From: Argopecten irradians
Taxonomy: Eukaryota; Mollusca; Bivalvia; Pectinida; Pectinidae
Assembly (NCBI RefSeq): GCF_041381155.1
Contig: NC_091149.1
Coordinates: 8,138,609 to 8,202,608 of the forward strand
Length of the DNA: 64,000 bases
Direction: 5' to 3'
A program made the position numbers and the translations under genes. Position 1 is the stretch's first letter, and each line of letters begins with the position of its first letter. Positions 19,931 to 32,180 of this stretch are shown in pieces. The notes beneath the pieces were generated by a model. That model was not told the origin of the DNA. It made no database searches and saw only the letters and a program-made list of their open reading frames with translations.

Positions 19931-22900
19931 GTAAATACGATTAATTGGAACGAGCCCACTCCCATGTGTGCGTCAATCTGATTAAAATACAGATCCTTAT
20001 AACCACTCCGTTAAATACAGGATCTGAGAACATCCCATAAAGGGTCATGTTCGGATGACCTTTTTCTCGCGTGTACTTCAGATCAAATGCATTTTCTACA
20101 CATTATTATGTCAATTGATAACTCCATTTCGTCACAGTATATACATATTGTATAACATTTAGCTTTGTTGTGCTTTTTGGGCGAGATGACTACGTACATT
20201 AAAATAATTCGGACAGTTTTTCAAACTATTTCGTCCCTAGTCAAGATTTTGGCAGTACCGTTTTCATTGGCCATTTCAAAGGTCATCTTGACGTGACCCC
20301 TAATGGAATGTTATCAGATCGTAGAGATAATAAGGATATGTATTTTAATCAGATTGGTGTGTACGTATGAAATGTATTTGCAATTAACAGGTACTAAATA
20401 GAAATCGCTTTCTAGTTACCTGAAAAAATTAACAGGATTTTTGCCATACATTGCGCTGACAAATAATTATAGTACGCGACCGTAGCGCCTAAGCGGTTGT
20501 TAACCTGTTCTAAAAGTCGTTCACGCACTTTTTCCCGCGCTATAATTTCAGAAAGTTGTTCTATCCCTACTACATGTAGTTAGATGTGCCTTGTTAAGTT
20601 TTTAAAAATATCAATAGCGGTAATTAAAAACTCCAATATTTTATTCTGTATTAGATCATTAATACAGTCTATTAGTGTGTTGGCCCTGCAGATAGGGCGT
20701 TAGAATTGTACCTGCTGTCCCTATTGCATGATCGTAAAAGGCTTCTAAATTTAGGATCTTATCTTTTCTCTTCTTCCTAACTGACTTTATCTTTCCTAAT
20801 GCCTCCCTTGGCACCGCCTCACTTTTGGCCTTGAGTTGAGCGTTTGCCCCTGTGTGGAAGGCTCTGGGTTCTGTCCCCTGGCCGAAACACACCAAAGTCT
20901 ATGAAAGTGGTAGTTACTGCTCCTGCTTTATAGCGCTCAGCATACAGGGAGTGGGACGACTGGTTCGCCCGTTGTCAGTATAATATGACCGGGTGGGATG
21001 GGCAACAGTTCCACTATACAAGATGATACAACATGAATATACCGCAGTCTCCCAAAACATGCACCCAGCACAACATACACGCAGCACACCGCATAAACGA
21101 GAGGTCCTGTAAAAGGGGCGGGTCACCGGTCTCTTGTCATAACCTCTATATCCATATCAATATAACAAAATTCCAATGATACATTGATTACTATTTCTGG
21201 TAAAATTTGTAATTATATGTTCTTTGTTCCGTATACGTAGCTGCCGTAGTTTTTCATACCGGAGACCCAGGTTGGATTCCTGCTAGGTCGGGCACTCGAC
21301 AAGAACTTGTATTTTCTTATACAAACCATGTGTATGCGAAAGAATCAAAATATGCACATTTATTCCAGGTCCTCGAGCTTACCACGGAACTGTCGCTATA
21401 GACAAGAAAATCTACGTCGCCGGAGGTTTTGACGGCGTCGAGTATTTCAACAGCGTGCGATGTTTTGATCCGGTCACGAAAAAATGGTCCGAAGCGGCAC
21501 CCATGAACGCCAAAAGGTATCTAAAAATAAGCCTGTCCCTCTCTTGTCACAAAGAATGAATCTCTGAATTTTTTCCAAATTACCTATCTTCTTTTGTATA
21601 GACGATTACTTTGGCGGGTCAATATTTTATATAATATATTCATCAAATTTTCACAATAATAGTGCATCGAAAAATCGCGAAAGTAATTTTCACGAAAACA
21701 GATTTATACAGTATCTCTTTTAAATGTTAATCCTGCTTTTTTTTTTTTTTTTTTTTTTTGGCGCGCGCTAGAGAAATTGATCAATTAAGCGATTTAAAAA
21801 CAACATATATGTTCATTCAAAAACTAGGGTTGGACTTTATATTTCTGGTTTCTTACATACACTTATGGAATGCATTCGACATCATAACTCGTTAATACTG
21901 TTTTTTTATATCGTTTCATTTATTTCAATGATATGGCAGCGTAACATTACATCTATTCTCCAAACCAGCATTCGTCCAATAATATCCGGATATTAACGGG
22001 GCATTTATATACACTTCTCCAAACCGAAACCTCTCTAAACTGGCCAAATATATATCATATCACACGCATGATGATTTACAGAAATTCCACCTTAACAATC
22101 AGAATAACGATTCATACCGCGATATGGAGCTTAGAGTTATATCACATGCATGATGATACTTTACATGGATATACCGTGGCTGATAGGGAAATATATCTCT
22201 ATCTTACACAGGAGGGTGTAAGACAGCTCACACGCGCTAGACAATAACGTGACGTCATCAATACATGCGGCGTAACTGCAGCGCGCATTGTAAATGACGT
22301 CATCAATATTGACGCATAACGACGTTCCTGAGGTAATGGCGCGATGAAAAAGCTGGATACCAAGTGGAATTTCGTAATTTTTTTCTACTAAGTAAAGAAT
22401 CAAACATGGGTCTGTGAAGTGGACAGGGATATCTCAACCCTTTTGAAAGATTTTGGCCGTCAACCCTCGGCAAGCCTCGGGTTGACCAGCCAAAATCTTT
22501 CACTCGGGTTGATATATCCCTGTCCACTTCACAGACCCATGTAAGATTCTATTAATCTTTCCTTGCAGATGTTATGTGAGTACAGCTGTTCTCAGAGGAT
22601 GTATCTACGCCATGGGCGGATATGACGGTCACGTACGACTGAACACGGCGGAACAATACTTTCCTGGCCGGAATCAATGGACCGTGATAGCACCAATGAA
22701 TCATCAACGTAGCGATGCCAGCGCCACCTCTCTCAATGGTAAATATAGATCATGCTTCCTTGGTAAAATGTCATGGTAACCGACTATATATCCAGAAGTT
22801 ACAACAATCGGTTAACGTTAGTGATCAATCGATCTGGATTTTGAAGAAGGAAAAAAGATAGAAATTATTCAACAGTTGCTGTAAATTGTAAAAATTTATT

Positions 22901-25900
22901 GAAATGCCAAATATTGTGAATGCGCCATATCTTTTATCATAAACTTTTGCATATTATGGAGTTATCTTACCTTGCTGGTATGTATTGATTATGACGTCAT
23001 GTTTTTACGAACACAATGTCACTCCTCACGGAATATTAAAAAAAAAAACCGACAAAATAAATTCCTGTCCGCAAGGGAAATAATTCTGTAAATTGCAAAG
23101 ATGGATTATCTATCAATACTTAGGAGTCTAGCGCCACAATTCATTCGCCTAGTTCTTGAAACCGTTCTTGAAATTTTAGGTAAAATCTACATCTGCGGCG
23201 GATTTAACGGACAGGAATGTTTGAACTCCTCGGAGTATTACGACCCAAACACCAATCAGTGGACGTGCTTTGCGCCCATGCGCAATAGACGTAGTGGTGT
23301 GGGCGTGATCTCTTATGGAGACCAGATATACGCACTGGGCGGATTTAATGGTGCGGCTCGGATGAACACAGGGGAGCGGTATAGTCCGCTGACGGATACC
23401 TGGCAGACGATACCGATGATGTACAATCCCAGGTCAAACTTTGGTATAGAGGTAATACATTATAGACTTAGGTGTTCTACAGGGGGACACATAATAGACT
23501 TTGGTGTTCCACAGGGGGACACATTATAGACTTAGGTGTTTACAGGGGGACTCATTATAGACTAAGATGTTCTTCATGGGGGACACATAGTAGACTTAGG
23601 TGTTTTACAGGGGGACACATTATAGACTTAGGTGTTTTACAGGGGGACACATTATAGACTTAGGTGTTTTACAGGGGGACACATTATAGACTTAGGTGTT
23701 CTACAGGGGGACACATAATAGACTTAGGTGTTCTACAGGGGGACACATTATAGACTTATATGTTCTACAGGGGGACACATGATAGACTTAGGTGTTTACA
23801 GGGGGGCACATAATAGACTTATGTGTTTACAGGGGGACACATGATAGACTTAGATGTTCTACAGGGGGACACATTATAGACTTAGGTGTTCTACAGGGGG
23901 ACAATGGTTGACTTAGGTGTTTTACAGGGGGGCACATAATAGACTTAGGTGTTCTACAGGGGGACACATTATAGACTTAGGTGTTCTACAGGGGGACACA
24001 TGGTTGACTTAGGTGTTCTACAGGGGGACACATGATAGACTTAGATGTTCTACAGGGGGACACATTACAGACTTAGGTGTTCTACAGGGGTAACTTTGGT
24101 ACAGAGGTAATTCATTATAGACTAGATGTTCTACAAGGGGACACATTGTAGACTAGGGTGTTCTACAGGGGTAACTTTGGTACAGAGGTAATTCATTATA
24201 GACTTGATGTTCTACAGGGGGACACATTGTAGACTAAGGTGTTCTACAGGGGTAACTTTGGTACAGAGGTAATTCATTATAGACTAGATGTTTAGGGAAA
24301 CATTTTATTCTACTAGGGGACACATTGTAGACTTAGGTGTTCTACAGGGGTAACTTTGGTACAGAGGTAAATCATCATAGACTAGATGTTCTACAATGAG
24401 ACATATTGTAGACTAAGGTTTTCTACAGGGGTTAGTTTGGTACAGAGGTAATTCATTATAGACTAGATGTTCTACAAGGAGACACATTGTAGACTAGGTG
24501 TTCTACAGGGGTAACTTTGGTACAGAGGTAATTCATTATAGACTAGATGTTCAACAAGGGGACACGTTATAGACTTTGGTGTTCTACAGGGGTAACTTTG
24601 GTACAGAGGTAATTCATTATAGACTAGATGTTCTACAAGGGGACACATTGTAGACTTAGGTGTTCTACAGGGGTAACTTTGGTACAGAGGAATTCTTTAT
24701 AGACTAGATGTTCTACAGGGGACACATTGTAGACTTAGGTGTTCTACAGGGAGGTAATTCATTATAGACTAGATGTTCTACAAGGGGACACATTGTAGAC
24801 TTAGGTGTTCTACAGGGGTAACTTTGGTACAGAGGTAATTCATTATAGACTAGATGTTCTACAAGGGGACACATTGTAGACTTTGGTGTTCTACAGGGGT
24901 AACTTTGGTACAGAGGTAATTCATTATAGACTAGATGTTCTACAAGGGGACACATTGTAGACTTTGGTGTTCTACAGGGGTAACTTTGGTACAGAGGTAA
25001 TTCATTATAGACTAGATGTTCAACAAGGGGACACATTGTACATTGTAGAAAGGTGTTTCTACAGGGGTAAACTTTGGTACAGAGGTAATTCATTATAGAC
25101 TAGATGTTCTACAAGGGGACACATTGTAGACTTAGGTGTTCTACAGGGGTAAACTTTGGTACAGAGGTAATTCATTATAGACTAGATGTTCTACAAGGGG
25201 ACACATTGTAGACGAAGGTGTTCTACAGGGGTAACTTTGGTACAGAGGTAATTCATTATAGACTAGATGTTCTACAAGGGGACACATTGTAGACTTAGGT
25301 GTTCTACAGGGGTAACTTTGGTACAGAGGTAATTCATTATAGACTAGATGTTCTACAAGGGGACACATTGTAGACTTAGGTGTTCTACAGGGGTAACTTT
25401 GGTACAGAGGTAATTCATTATAGACTTATGTTAGACACTTTAGATGTTCTACAGGGGACACATTTAGACTTAGGTGTTCTACAGGGGTAACTTTGGTACA
25501 GAGGTAATTCATTATAGACTAGATGTTCTACAAGGGGACACATTGTAGACTTAGGTGTTCTACAGGGGGACACATTGTAGACTTAGGTGTTCTACAGGGG
25601 TAACTTTGGTACAGAGGTAATTCATTATAGACTAGATGTTCTACAAGGGGACACATTGTAGACTTAGGTGTTCTACAGGGGTAACTTTGGTACAGAGGTA
25701 ATTCATTATAGACTAGATGTTCTACTAGGGGACACATTGTAGACTTAGGTGTTCTACAGGGGTAACTTTGGTACAGAGGTAATTCATTATAGACTAGATG
25801 TTCTACAAGGGGACACATTGTAGACTAAGGTGTTCTACAGGGGTACACTTTGGTACAGAGGTAATTCATTATAGACTAGATGTTCTACAAGGGGACACAT

Positions 25901-28900
25901 TGTAGACTAAGGCGTTCTACAGGGGTAACTTTGGTACAGAGGTAATTCATTATAGACTAGATGTTCAACAAGGGGACACATTATAGACTTTGGTGTTCTA
26001 CAGGGGTAACTTTGGTACAGAGGTAATTCATTATAGACTAGATGTTCTACAAGGGGACACATTGTAGACGAAGGTGTTCTACAGGGGTAACTTTGGTACA
26101 GAGGTAATTCATTATAGACTAGATGTTCTACAAGGGGACACATTGTAGACTAAGGTGTTCTACAGGGGTAACTTTGGTACAGAGGTAATTCATTATAGAC
26201 TAGATGAATTCTACAAGGGGACACATTGTAGACTAAGGTGTTCTACAGGGGTAACTTTGGTACAGAGGTAATTCATTATAGACTAGATGTTCTACAAGGG
26301 GACACATTGTAGACTAAGGTGTTCTACAGGGGTAACTTTGGTACAGAGGTAATTCATTATAGACTAGATGTTTCTACAAGGGGACACATTGTAGACTAAG
26401 GTGTTCTACAGGGGTAACTTTGGTACAGAGGTAATTCATTATAGACTAGATGTTCTACAAGGGGACACATTGTAGACTTAGGTGTTCTACAGGGGTAACT
26501 TTGGTACAGAGGTAATTCAGTATAGACTAGATGTTCTACAAGGGGACACATTGTAGACTAGGTGTTCTACAGGGGTAACTTTGGTACAGAGGTAATTCAT
26601 TATAGACTAGATGTTCTACAAGGGGACACACATTGTAGACTTAGGTGTTCTACAGGGGTAACTTTGGTACAGAGGTAATTCATTATAGACTAGATGTTCT
26701 ACAAGGGGACACATTGTAGACTTAGGTGTTCTACAGGGGTAACTTTGGTACAGAGGTAATTCATTATAGACTAGATGTTCTACAAGGGGACACATTGTAG
26801 ACTAAGGTGTTCTACAGGGGTAACTTTGGTACAGAGGTAATTCATTATAGACTAGATGTTCTACAAGGGGACACATTGTAGACTTTGGTGTTCTACAGGG
26901 GTAACTTTGGTACAGAGGTAATTCATTATAGACTAGATGTTCTACAAGGGGACACATTGTAGACTTAGGTGTTCTACAGGGGACACATTACAGACTAGTT
27001 TTCACAGGGGTAACTTTGGTACAGAGGTAATTCATTATAGACTAGATGTTCTACAAAGGGGACACATTATAGACTTTGGTGTTCTACAGGGTAACTTTGG
27101 TACAGAGGTAATTCATTATAGACTAGATGTTCTACTGGGGACACATTGTAGACTTAAGGTGTTCTACAGGGGTAACTTTGGTACAGAGGTAATTCATTAT
27201 AGACTAGATATTCTACAAGGGACACATGTAGACTAGGTGTTCTACAGGGGTAACTTTGGTACAGAGGTAATTCATTATAGACTAGATGTTCTACAGGGGG
27301 ACACATTGTAGACTAAGGTGTTCTACAGGGGTAACTTTGGTACAGAGGTAATTCATTATAGACTAGATGTTCTACAAGGGGACACATTGTAGACTAAGGT
27401 GTTCTACAGGGGTAACTTTGGTACAGAGGTAATTCATTATAGACTAGATGTTCTACAAGGGACACATTGTAGACTAAGGTGTTCTACAGGGGTAACTTTG
27501 GTACAGAGGTAATTCATTATAGACTAGATATTCTACAAGGGGACACATTGTAGACTATGGTGTTCTACAGGGGTAACTTTGGTACAGAGGTAATTCATTA
27601 TAGACTAGATGTTCTACAAGGGGACACATTGTAGACTTAGGTGTTCTACAGGGGTACTACAGGGTAACTTTGGTACAGAGGTAATTCATTATAGACTAGA
27701 TGTTCTACAGGGGACACATTGTAGACTAAGGTGTTCTACAGGGGTAACTTTGGTACAGAGGTAATTCATTATAGACTAGATGTTCTACAAGGGGACACAT
27801 TGTAGACTAAGGTGTTCTACAGGGGTAACTTTGGTACAGAGGTAATTCATTATAGACTAGATGTTCTACAAGGGGACACATTGTAGACTTTGGTGTTCTA
27901 CAGGGGTAACTTTGGTACAGAGGTAATTCATTATAGACTAGATGATTCTACAAGGGACACATTGGACTGGTTCCGGAACTTTGGTACAGAGGTAACATTA
28001 TTGACTGATTCACGGGACACATTGTAGACAGGTGTTCTACAGGGGTAACTTTGGTACAGAGGTAATTCATTATAGACTAGATGTTCTACAAGGGGACACA
28101 TTGTAGACAAGGTGTTCTACAGGGGTAACTTTGGTACAGAGGTAATTCATTATAGACTAGATGTTCTACAAGGGGACACATTGTAGACTAGGTGTTCTAC
28201 AGGGGTAACTTTGGTACAGAGGTAATTCATTATAGACTAGATGTTCTACAAGGGGACACATTGTAGACTAAGGTGTTCTACAGGGGTAACTTTGGTACAG
28301 AGGTAATTCATTATAGACTAGATGTTCTACAGGGGACACATTGTAGACTAAGGTGTTCTACAGGGGTAACTTTGGTACAGAGGTAATTCATTATAGACTA
28401 GATGTTCTACAAGGGGACACATTGTAGACGAAGGTGTTCTACAGGGGTAACTTTGGTACAGAGGTAATTCATTATAGACTAGATGTTCTACAAGGGGACA
28501 CATTGTAGACTTAGGTGTTCTACAGGGGTAACTTTGGTACAGAGGTAATTCATTATAGACTAGATGTTCTACAAGGGGACACATTGTAGACTAGGTGTTC
28601 TACAGGGGTAACTTTGGTACAGAGGTAATTCATTATAGACTAGATGTTCTACAAGGGGACACATTGTAGACTAAGGTGTTCTACAGGGGTAACTTTGGTA
28701 CAGAGGTAATTCATTATAGACTAGATGTTCTACAAGGGGACACATTGTAGACTAAGGTGTTCTACAGGGGTAACTTTGGTACAGAGGTAATTCATTATAG
28801 ACTAGATGTTCTACAAGGGGACACATTGTAGACTAAGGTGTTCTACAGGGGTAACTTTGGTACAGAGGTAATTCATTATAGACTAGATGTTCTACAAGGG

Positions 28901-31900
28901 GACACATTGTAGACTAAGGTGTTCTACAGGGGTAACTTTGGTACAGAGGTAATTCATTATAGACTAGATGTTCTACAAGGGGACACATTGTAGACTTAGG
29001 TGTTCTACAGGGGTAACTTTGGTACAGAGGTAATTCATTATAGACTAGATGTTCTACAAGGGGACACATTGTAGACTAAGGTGTTCTACAGGGGTAACTT
29101 TGGTACAGAGGTAATTCATTATAGACTAGATGTTCTACAAGGGGACACATTGTAGACTTAGGTGTTCTACAGGGGTAACTTTGGTACAGAGGTAATTCAT
29201 TATAGACTAGATGTTCTACAAGGGGACACATTGTAGACTAAGGTGTTCTACAGGGGTAACTTTGGTACAGAGGTAATTCATTATAGACTAGATGTTCTAC
29301 AAGGGGACACATTGTAGACTAAGGTGTTCTACAGGGGTAACTTTGGTACAGAGGTAATTCATTATAGACTAGATGTTCTACAAGGGGACACATTGTAGAC
29401 TAAGGTGTTCTACAGGGGTAACTTTGGTACAGAGGTAATTCATTATAGACTAGATGTTCTACAAGGGGACACATTGTAGACGAAGGTGTTCTACAGGGGT
29501 AACTTTGGTACAGAGGTAATTCATTATAGACTAGATGTTCTACAAGGGGACACATTGTAGACTAAGGTGTTCTACAGGGGTAACTTTGGTACAGAGGTAA
29601 TTCATTATAGACTAGATGTTCTACAAGGGGACACATTGTAGACTAAGTGTTCTACAGGGGTAACTTTGGTACAGAGGTAATTCATTATAGACTAGATGTT
29701 CTACAAGGGGACACATTGTAGACTAGGGTGTTCTACAGGGGTAACTTTGGTACAGAGGTAATTCATTATAGACTAGATGTTCTACAAGGGGACACATTGT
29801 AGACTTAGGTGTTCTACAGGGGTAACTTTGGTACAGAGGTAATTCATTATAGACTAGATGTTCTACAAGGGGACACATTGTAGACGGTGTTCTAAACATG
29901 GGTAACTTTTGGTACAGAGGTAATTCATTATAGACTAGATGTTCTACACATTGAGACACATTGTAGACTTAGGTGTTCTACAGGGGTAACTTTGGTACAT
30001 AGAGTTAATTCATTAAAGACCAGATGTTCTACAAGGGGACACATTGTAGAAAGGTGTTCTTCAGGGGTAACTTTGGTACAGAGGTAATTCATTATAGACT
30101 AGATGTTCTACTAGGGGACACATTGTAGACTTAGGTGTTCTACAGGGGTAACTTTGGTACAGGAGGTAATTCATTATAAGACAAATAGTGTTCTACTAGG
30201 GGACACATTGTAGACTAGGTGTTCACAGGGGTAACTTTGGTACAGAGGTAAATTCATTAATGTAGATAATTGACACGAGATACCATGCTATACATGTAGA
30301 TAATGTATATAACTGATTCTTTGTAGGTAATTAATTTTATACTTTTTGTAGATAATTGACGAGATGATTTTATACTTTGTAGATAATTGACGAGATAATT
30401 TTATACTTTGTAGGTAATTGACGAGATGATATACTTTGTAGGTAATTGACGAGATGATATTATACTTTGTAGGTAATTGACGAGATGATTTTATACTTTG
30501 TTAGGTAATTGACGAGATGATATACTTTGTAGGTAATTGACGAGATGATATTATACTTTGTAGGTAATTGACGAGATGATTTTATACTTTGTAGGTAATT
30601 GACGAGATGATATTATACTTTGTAGGTAATTGACGAGATGATATTATACTTTGTAGATAATTGACGAGATGATATTATACTTTGTAGGTAATTGACGAGA
30701 TGATATTATACTTTGTAGATAATTGACGAGATGATTTTATACTTTGTAGGTAATTGACGAGATGATATTATACTTTGTAGATAATTGACGAGATGATTTT
30801 ATACTTTGTAGGTAATTGACGAGATGATTTTATACTTTGTAGATAATTGACGAGATAATTTCATACTTTGTAGGTAATTGACGAGATGATTTTATACTTT
30901 GTAGGTAATTGACGAGATGATTTTATACTTTGTAGGTAATTGACGAGATGATTTTATACTTTGTAGGTAATTGACGAGATGATTTTATACTTTTTAGAAA
31001 ACTGATGAGATGATTTTATACTTTGTAGGTAATTGACGAGATGGTTTTATACTTTGTAGGTAATTGACGAGATGGTTTTATACTTTGTAGGTAATTGACG
31101 AGATGATATTTGCGATCGGCGGATTCAATGGCGTCACAACCATATTTAACGTAGAGTGTTTCGACAGGACATCAGAAGAATGGTAGGATACTTTTTTCGT
31201 ATAGTCAAACATTAAACGTCATAACATCAGTTATTTCGGTACTGTAAACCACATTAGTTTTTGCGATAGAACTCGACCTCGATTTCAAATGTTACGTGAA
31301 TATTCATTTAAAATGTATATATGAATGCAATATTACCACCAAGAGCCCGTGATCACGAATTTACTCTCTGTATTCGGAAATATGTTGACTATAAACGAAG
31401 ACGCAAAATACAGTAAACTATACGCGAAAGGGTCGCGGTGGCCGAGACAACCCCTCCACTTCTGGGCCGCGAGTTCGAATCCCATGTGGGGCAGTTGCCA
31501 GGGACTGACCGGTTGTCGGTGTTTTTTCTACGGAGACTCCGTTTTTCCTTCACCGTCAAACCTGGCATGCCTTGACATGACCCTCCATGGCTGTTAAAGT
31601 ACTCTCATTTACACTATTACCGCACTGTACCACGTGAATGTTCGCAGGTACCTTTCGTGATATTTGTCAATTTAATTCTTTACTTAATATAGAAATATTC
31701 GTGATTAGTCTTTGGAACAAAGCGCAGTAATGAATCAAAATGTATCATTAAAAAAAGTTTTATCTTAATTGTAGGTTTGACGCAACGGACATGAACATCT
31801 ACAGAAGTGCGCTGAGCGCATGCGTCATCAATGGCCTGCCGAATGTTCATGATTACACTCATAAAGAAAGTAAATTAAACAGGGAAACAGGAAAAGATGA

Positions 31901-31907
31901 AGACTGA
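18958..31907 (+). CDS. KLHL10: Kelch-like protein 10 (six exons)
   Basis: Joined exons 18958-19930, 21369-21516, 22569-22738, 23180-23451, 31091-31182 and 31775-31907 give 1788 nt, 595 residues plus stop, close to the family's usual length of about 608. All phases agree and all introns are GT-AG. Residues about 28-133 are a BTB domain (FGQLCDAVIKVDHQEFPIHR, SPYFRALF), followed by BACK to about 240 and six kelch repeats with GG doublets and a Trp near the end of each (VVGGWSG, VAGGFDG, AMGGYDG, ICGGFNG, ALGGFNG, AIGGFNG). Known KLHL10 proteins bridge CUL3, through BTB/BACK, to substrates bound by the kelch propeller, and are needed for sperm maturation. The start is the first ATG before conserved sequence. 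Intron 4 is an extraordinary satellite that reiterates its own splice sites. The orthologue call is from recognised sequence. Confidence 0.93.
19931..21368 (+). other. KLHL10 intron 1
   Basis: 1438-nt intron. It holds a dispersed repeat copy at about 20665-20930, a possible degenerate tRNA-like segment near 21255-21295, and otherwise AT-rich sequence. Confidence 0.85.
20665..20930 (+). repeat. Dispersed repeat, family S2
   Basis: Shares ttgtacctgctg, tattgcatgatcgtaa, cttcttcct, ttggccttgagttga, gtggaaggct and tatgaaagtggtag with copies at about 49076-49235 and 49236-49640. It is about 260 bp. A SINE is possible but no clear pol III boxes are seen. Confidence 0.6.
21369..21516 (+). CDS. KLHL10: KLHL10 exon 2: end of kelch 1, kelch 2
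   Basis: 148 nt between tattccag|g and aaaag|gtatct. It encodes GPRAYHG...IYVAGGFDG...KKWSEAAPMNAK and ends in phase 2. Confidence 0.9.
21739..21760. repeat. Poly(T) run in intron 2
   Basis: About 21 T followed by ggcgcgcgc. It may be a retroposed poly(A) tail in minus orientation, but no body is identified. Confidence 0.6.
22406..22541. repeat. 136-bp foldback palindrome in intron 2
   Basis: catgggtctgtgaagtggac at the left is answered exactly by gtccacttcacagacccatg at the right. Inner arms (gaaagattttggc and gccaaaatctttc) and a central gtcaaccc/gggttgac also pair. It ends about 28 bp before the exon-3 start. Confidence 0.9.
22569..22738 (+). CDS. KLHL10: KLHL10 exon 3: kelch 3
   Basis: 170 nt between ccttgcag|a and ctcaatg|gtaaat. 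It encodes CYVSTAVL, IYAMGGYDG and NQWTVIAPMNHQRS. Confidence 0.92.
22943..23100. mobile_element. MITE, family G, in KLHL10 intron 3
   Basis: cttttgcatattatggagtt and gattatgacgtcatg, closing with cgcaagggaaataattctgt then aaattgcaaa. It fills about a third of the 441-nt intron and stops about 80 bp before the exon-4 acceptor. Confidence 0.75.
23180..23451 (+). CDS. KLHL10: KLHL10 exon 4: kelch 4 and most of kelch 5
   Basis: 272 nt from attttag|g to tatagag|gtaata, ending in phase 0 with NFGIE. It encodes IYICGGFNG and IYALGGFNG. The last 17 nt plus the donor are the seed of the satellite that follows. Confidence 0.93.
23460..24090. repeat. 32-bp satellite (donor-proximal part of intron 4)
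   Basis: About 19 units of ggtgttctacagggggacac plus attatagactta. These lack the exon-derived segment present in the 81-bp units downstream. Confidence 0.9.
24090..30260. repeat. 81-bp satellite carrying a copy of the exon-4 donor
   Basis: About 75 units of gtaactttggtacagaggta, attcattatagactagatg, ttctacaaggggacacattg, tagactaaggtgttctacag, gg. The period is checked at 28861 to 28942 (81 bp). The first third copies the end of exon 4 and the start of intron 4 (aactttggta-agag|gtaat-cattatagact). The 27-codon period opens the minus strand in many places, with a recurring CPLVEHLVYNELPLYQ; these are not genes. A few units are damaged near 27950 and at the array end. Confidence 0.95.
30300..31110. 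repeat. 31-bp satellite carrying a copy of the exon-5 acceptor
   Basis: About 25 units of ttttatactttgtaggtaat plus tgacgagatga. The last unit is the real intron-exon junction (ctttgtag|gtaattgacgag, exon from 31091). Variants have tagataat instead of taggtaat. Confidence 0.95.
31091..31182 (+). CDS. KLHL10: KLHL10 exon 5: kelch 6
   Basis: 92 nt encoding VIDEMIFAIGGFNG and NVECFDRTSEE, ending in phase 2 at gaatg|gtagga. The first 16 nt are reiterated upstream in the intron. Confidence 0.88.
31429..31610 (+). mobile_element. tRNA-derived SINE in KLHL10 intron 5
   Basis: A box-A-like ggtggccgaga (31436-31446) and box B gttcgaatccc (31473-31483) form a tRNA-like head. It continues with atgtggggcagttgcc, a body with ctccgtttttccttcacc and aaacctggca, and a tail near ctggctgtta. 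A second copy lies at about 48890-49052. It is not a functional tRNA: the acceptor stem and anticodon arm do not fold and the body continues. Confidence 0.75.
31775..31907 (+). CDS. KLHL10: KLHL10 exon 6: end of kelch 6 and C-terminus
   Basis: 133 nt from attgtag|g. It encodes FDATDMNIYRSALSACVING followed by a charged tail (KESKLNRETGKDED) and TGA. The propeller-closing strand is here. Confidence 0.92.
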
Positions 31908-31963
31908 TTTGTAAAACTGAGAATCACCATAAAAGTGTGGTTTAATTAAAATATATATCTCGT

Positions 31964-31969
31964 AATAAA
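31964..31969 (+). terminator. KLHL10 polyadenylation signal
   Basis: AATAAA 57 nt after the stop codon, followed by T-rich sequence (catgtttttatttccc). Confidence 0.65.
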
Positions 31970-32083
31970 CGATTCTCATGTTTTTATTTCCCTATCCATC
32001 AAATCAGAAGGGTACACGTATACAGGTAGCATTGTCTGTGCACAATAGACAATACTGTAGTATTTATGGTGGCTGATTACGGC

Positions 32084-32150
32084 CATCTCGTGTTGTTGTG
32101 TTGTCGCCTTGTCGTGTTGTCGCCTTGTCGAGTTGTCGCGGTCTCACACT
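32084..32150 (+). repeat. TTGTCGNN 8-mer array, left end
   Basis: Short run with NN = CC, TG, CC, AG, CG in an 8-bp register, ending near gtctcacactgcgacaactc. Confidence 0.8.
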
Positions 32151-32180
32151 GCGACAACTCGAGATTTAACAGTTAAAATG

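Larger units (their letters stand above)
23452..31090 (+). other. KLHL10 intron 4, nearly all satellite
   Basis: 7639 nt. About 23460-24090 is a 32-bp array, 24090-30260 an 81-bp array containing the exon-4 donor, and 30300-31090 a 31-bp array containing the exon-5 acceptor. Phase 0 on both sides. Confidence 0.9.

Noticed and set aside
24713-29959. Repeated minus-strand open frames with CPLVEHLVYNELPLYQ units
   Set aside because: They lie antisense to the KLHL10 intron satellite and stay open only because the unit is 81 bp. Starts and ends coincide with damaged units.
30300-31110. CRISPR-like appearance of regular repeats
   Set aside because: Units abut without unique spacers, the genome is eukaryotic, and the repeats derive from a splice junction.
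31429-31500. A tRNA gene
   Set aside because: Box A and box B are present but the cloverleaf does not close and the sequence continues into a SINE body shared with 48.9 kb.
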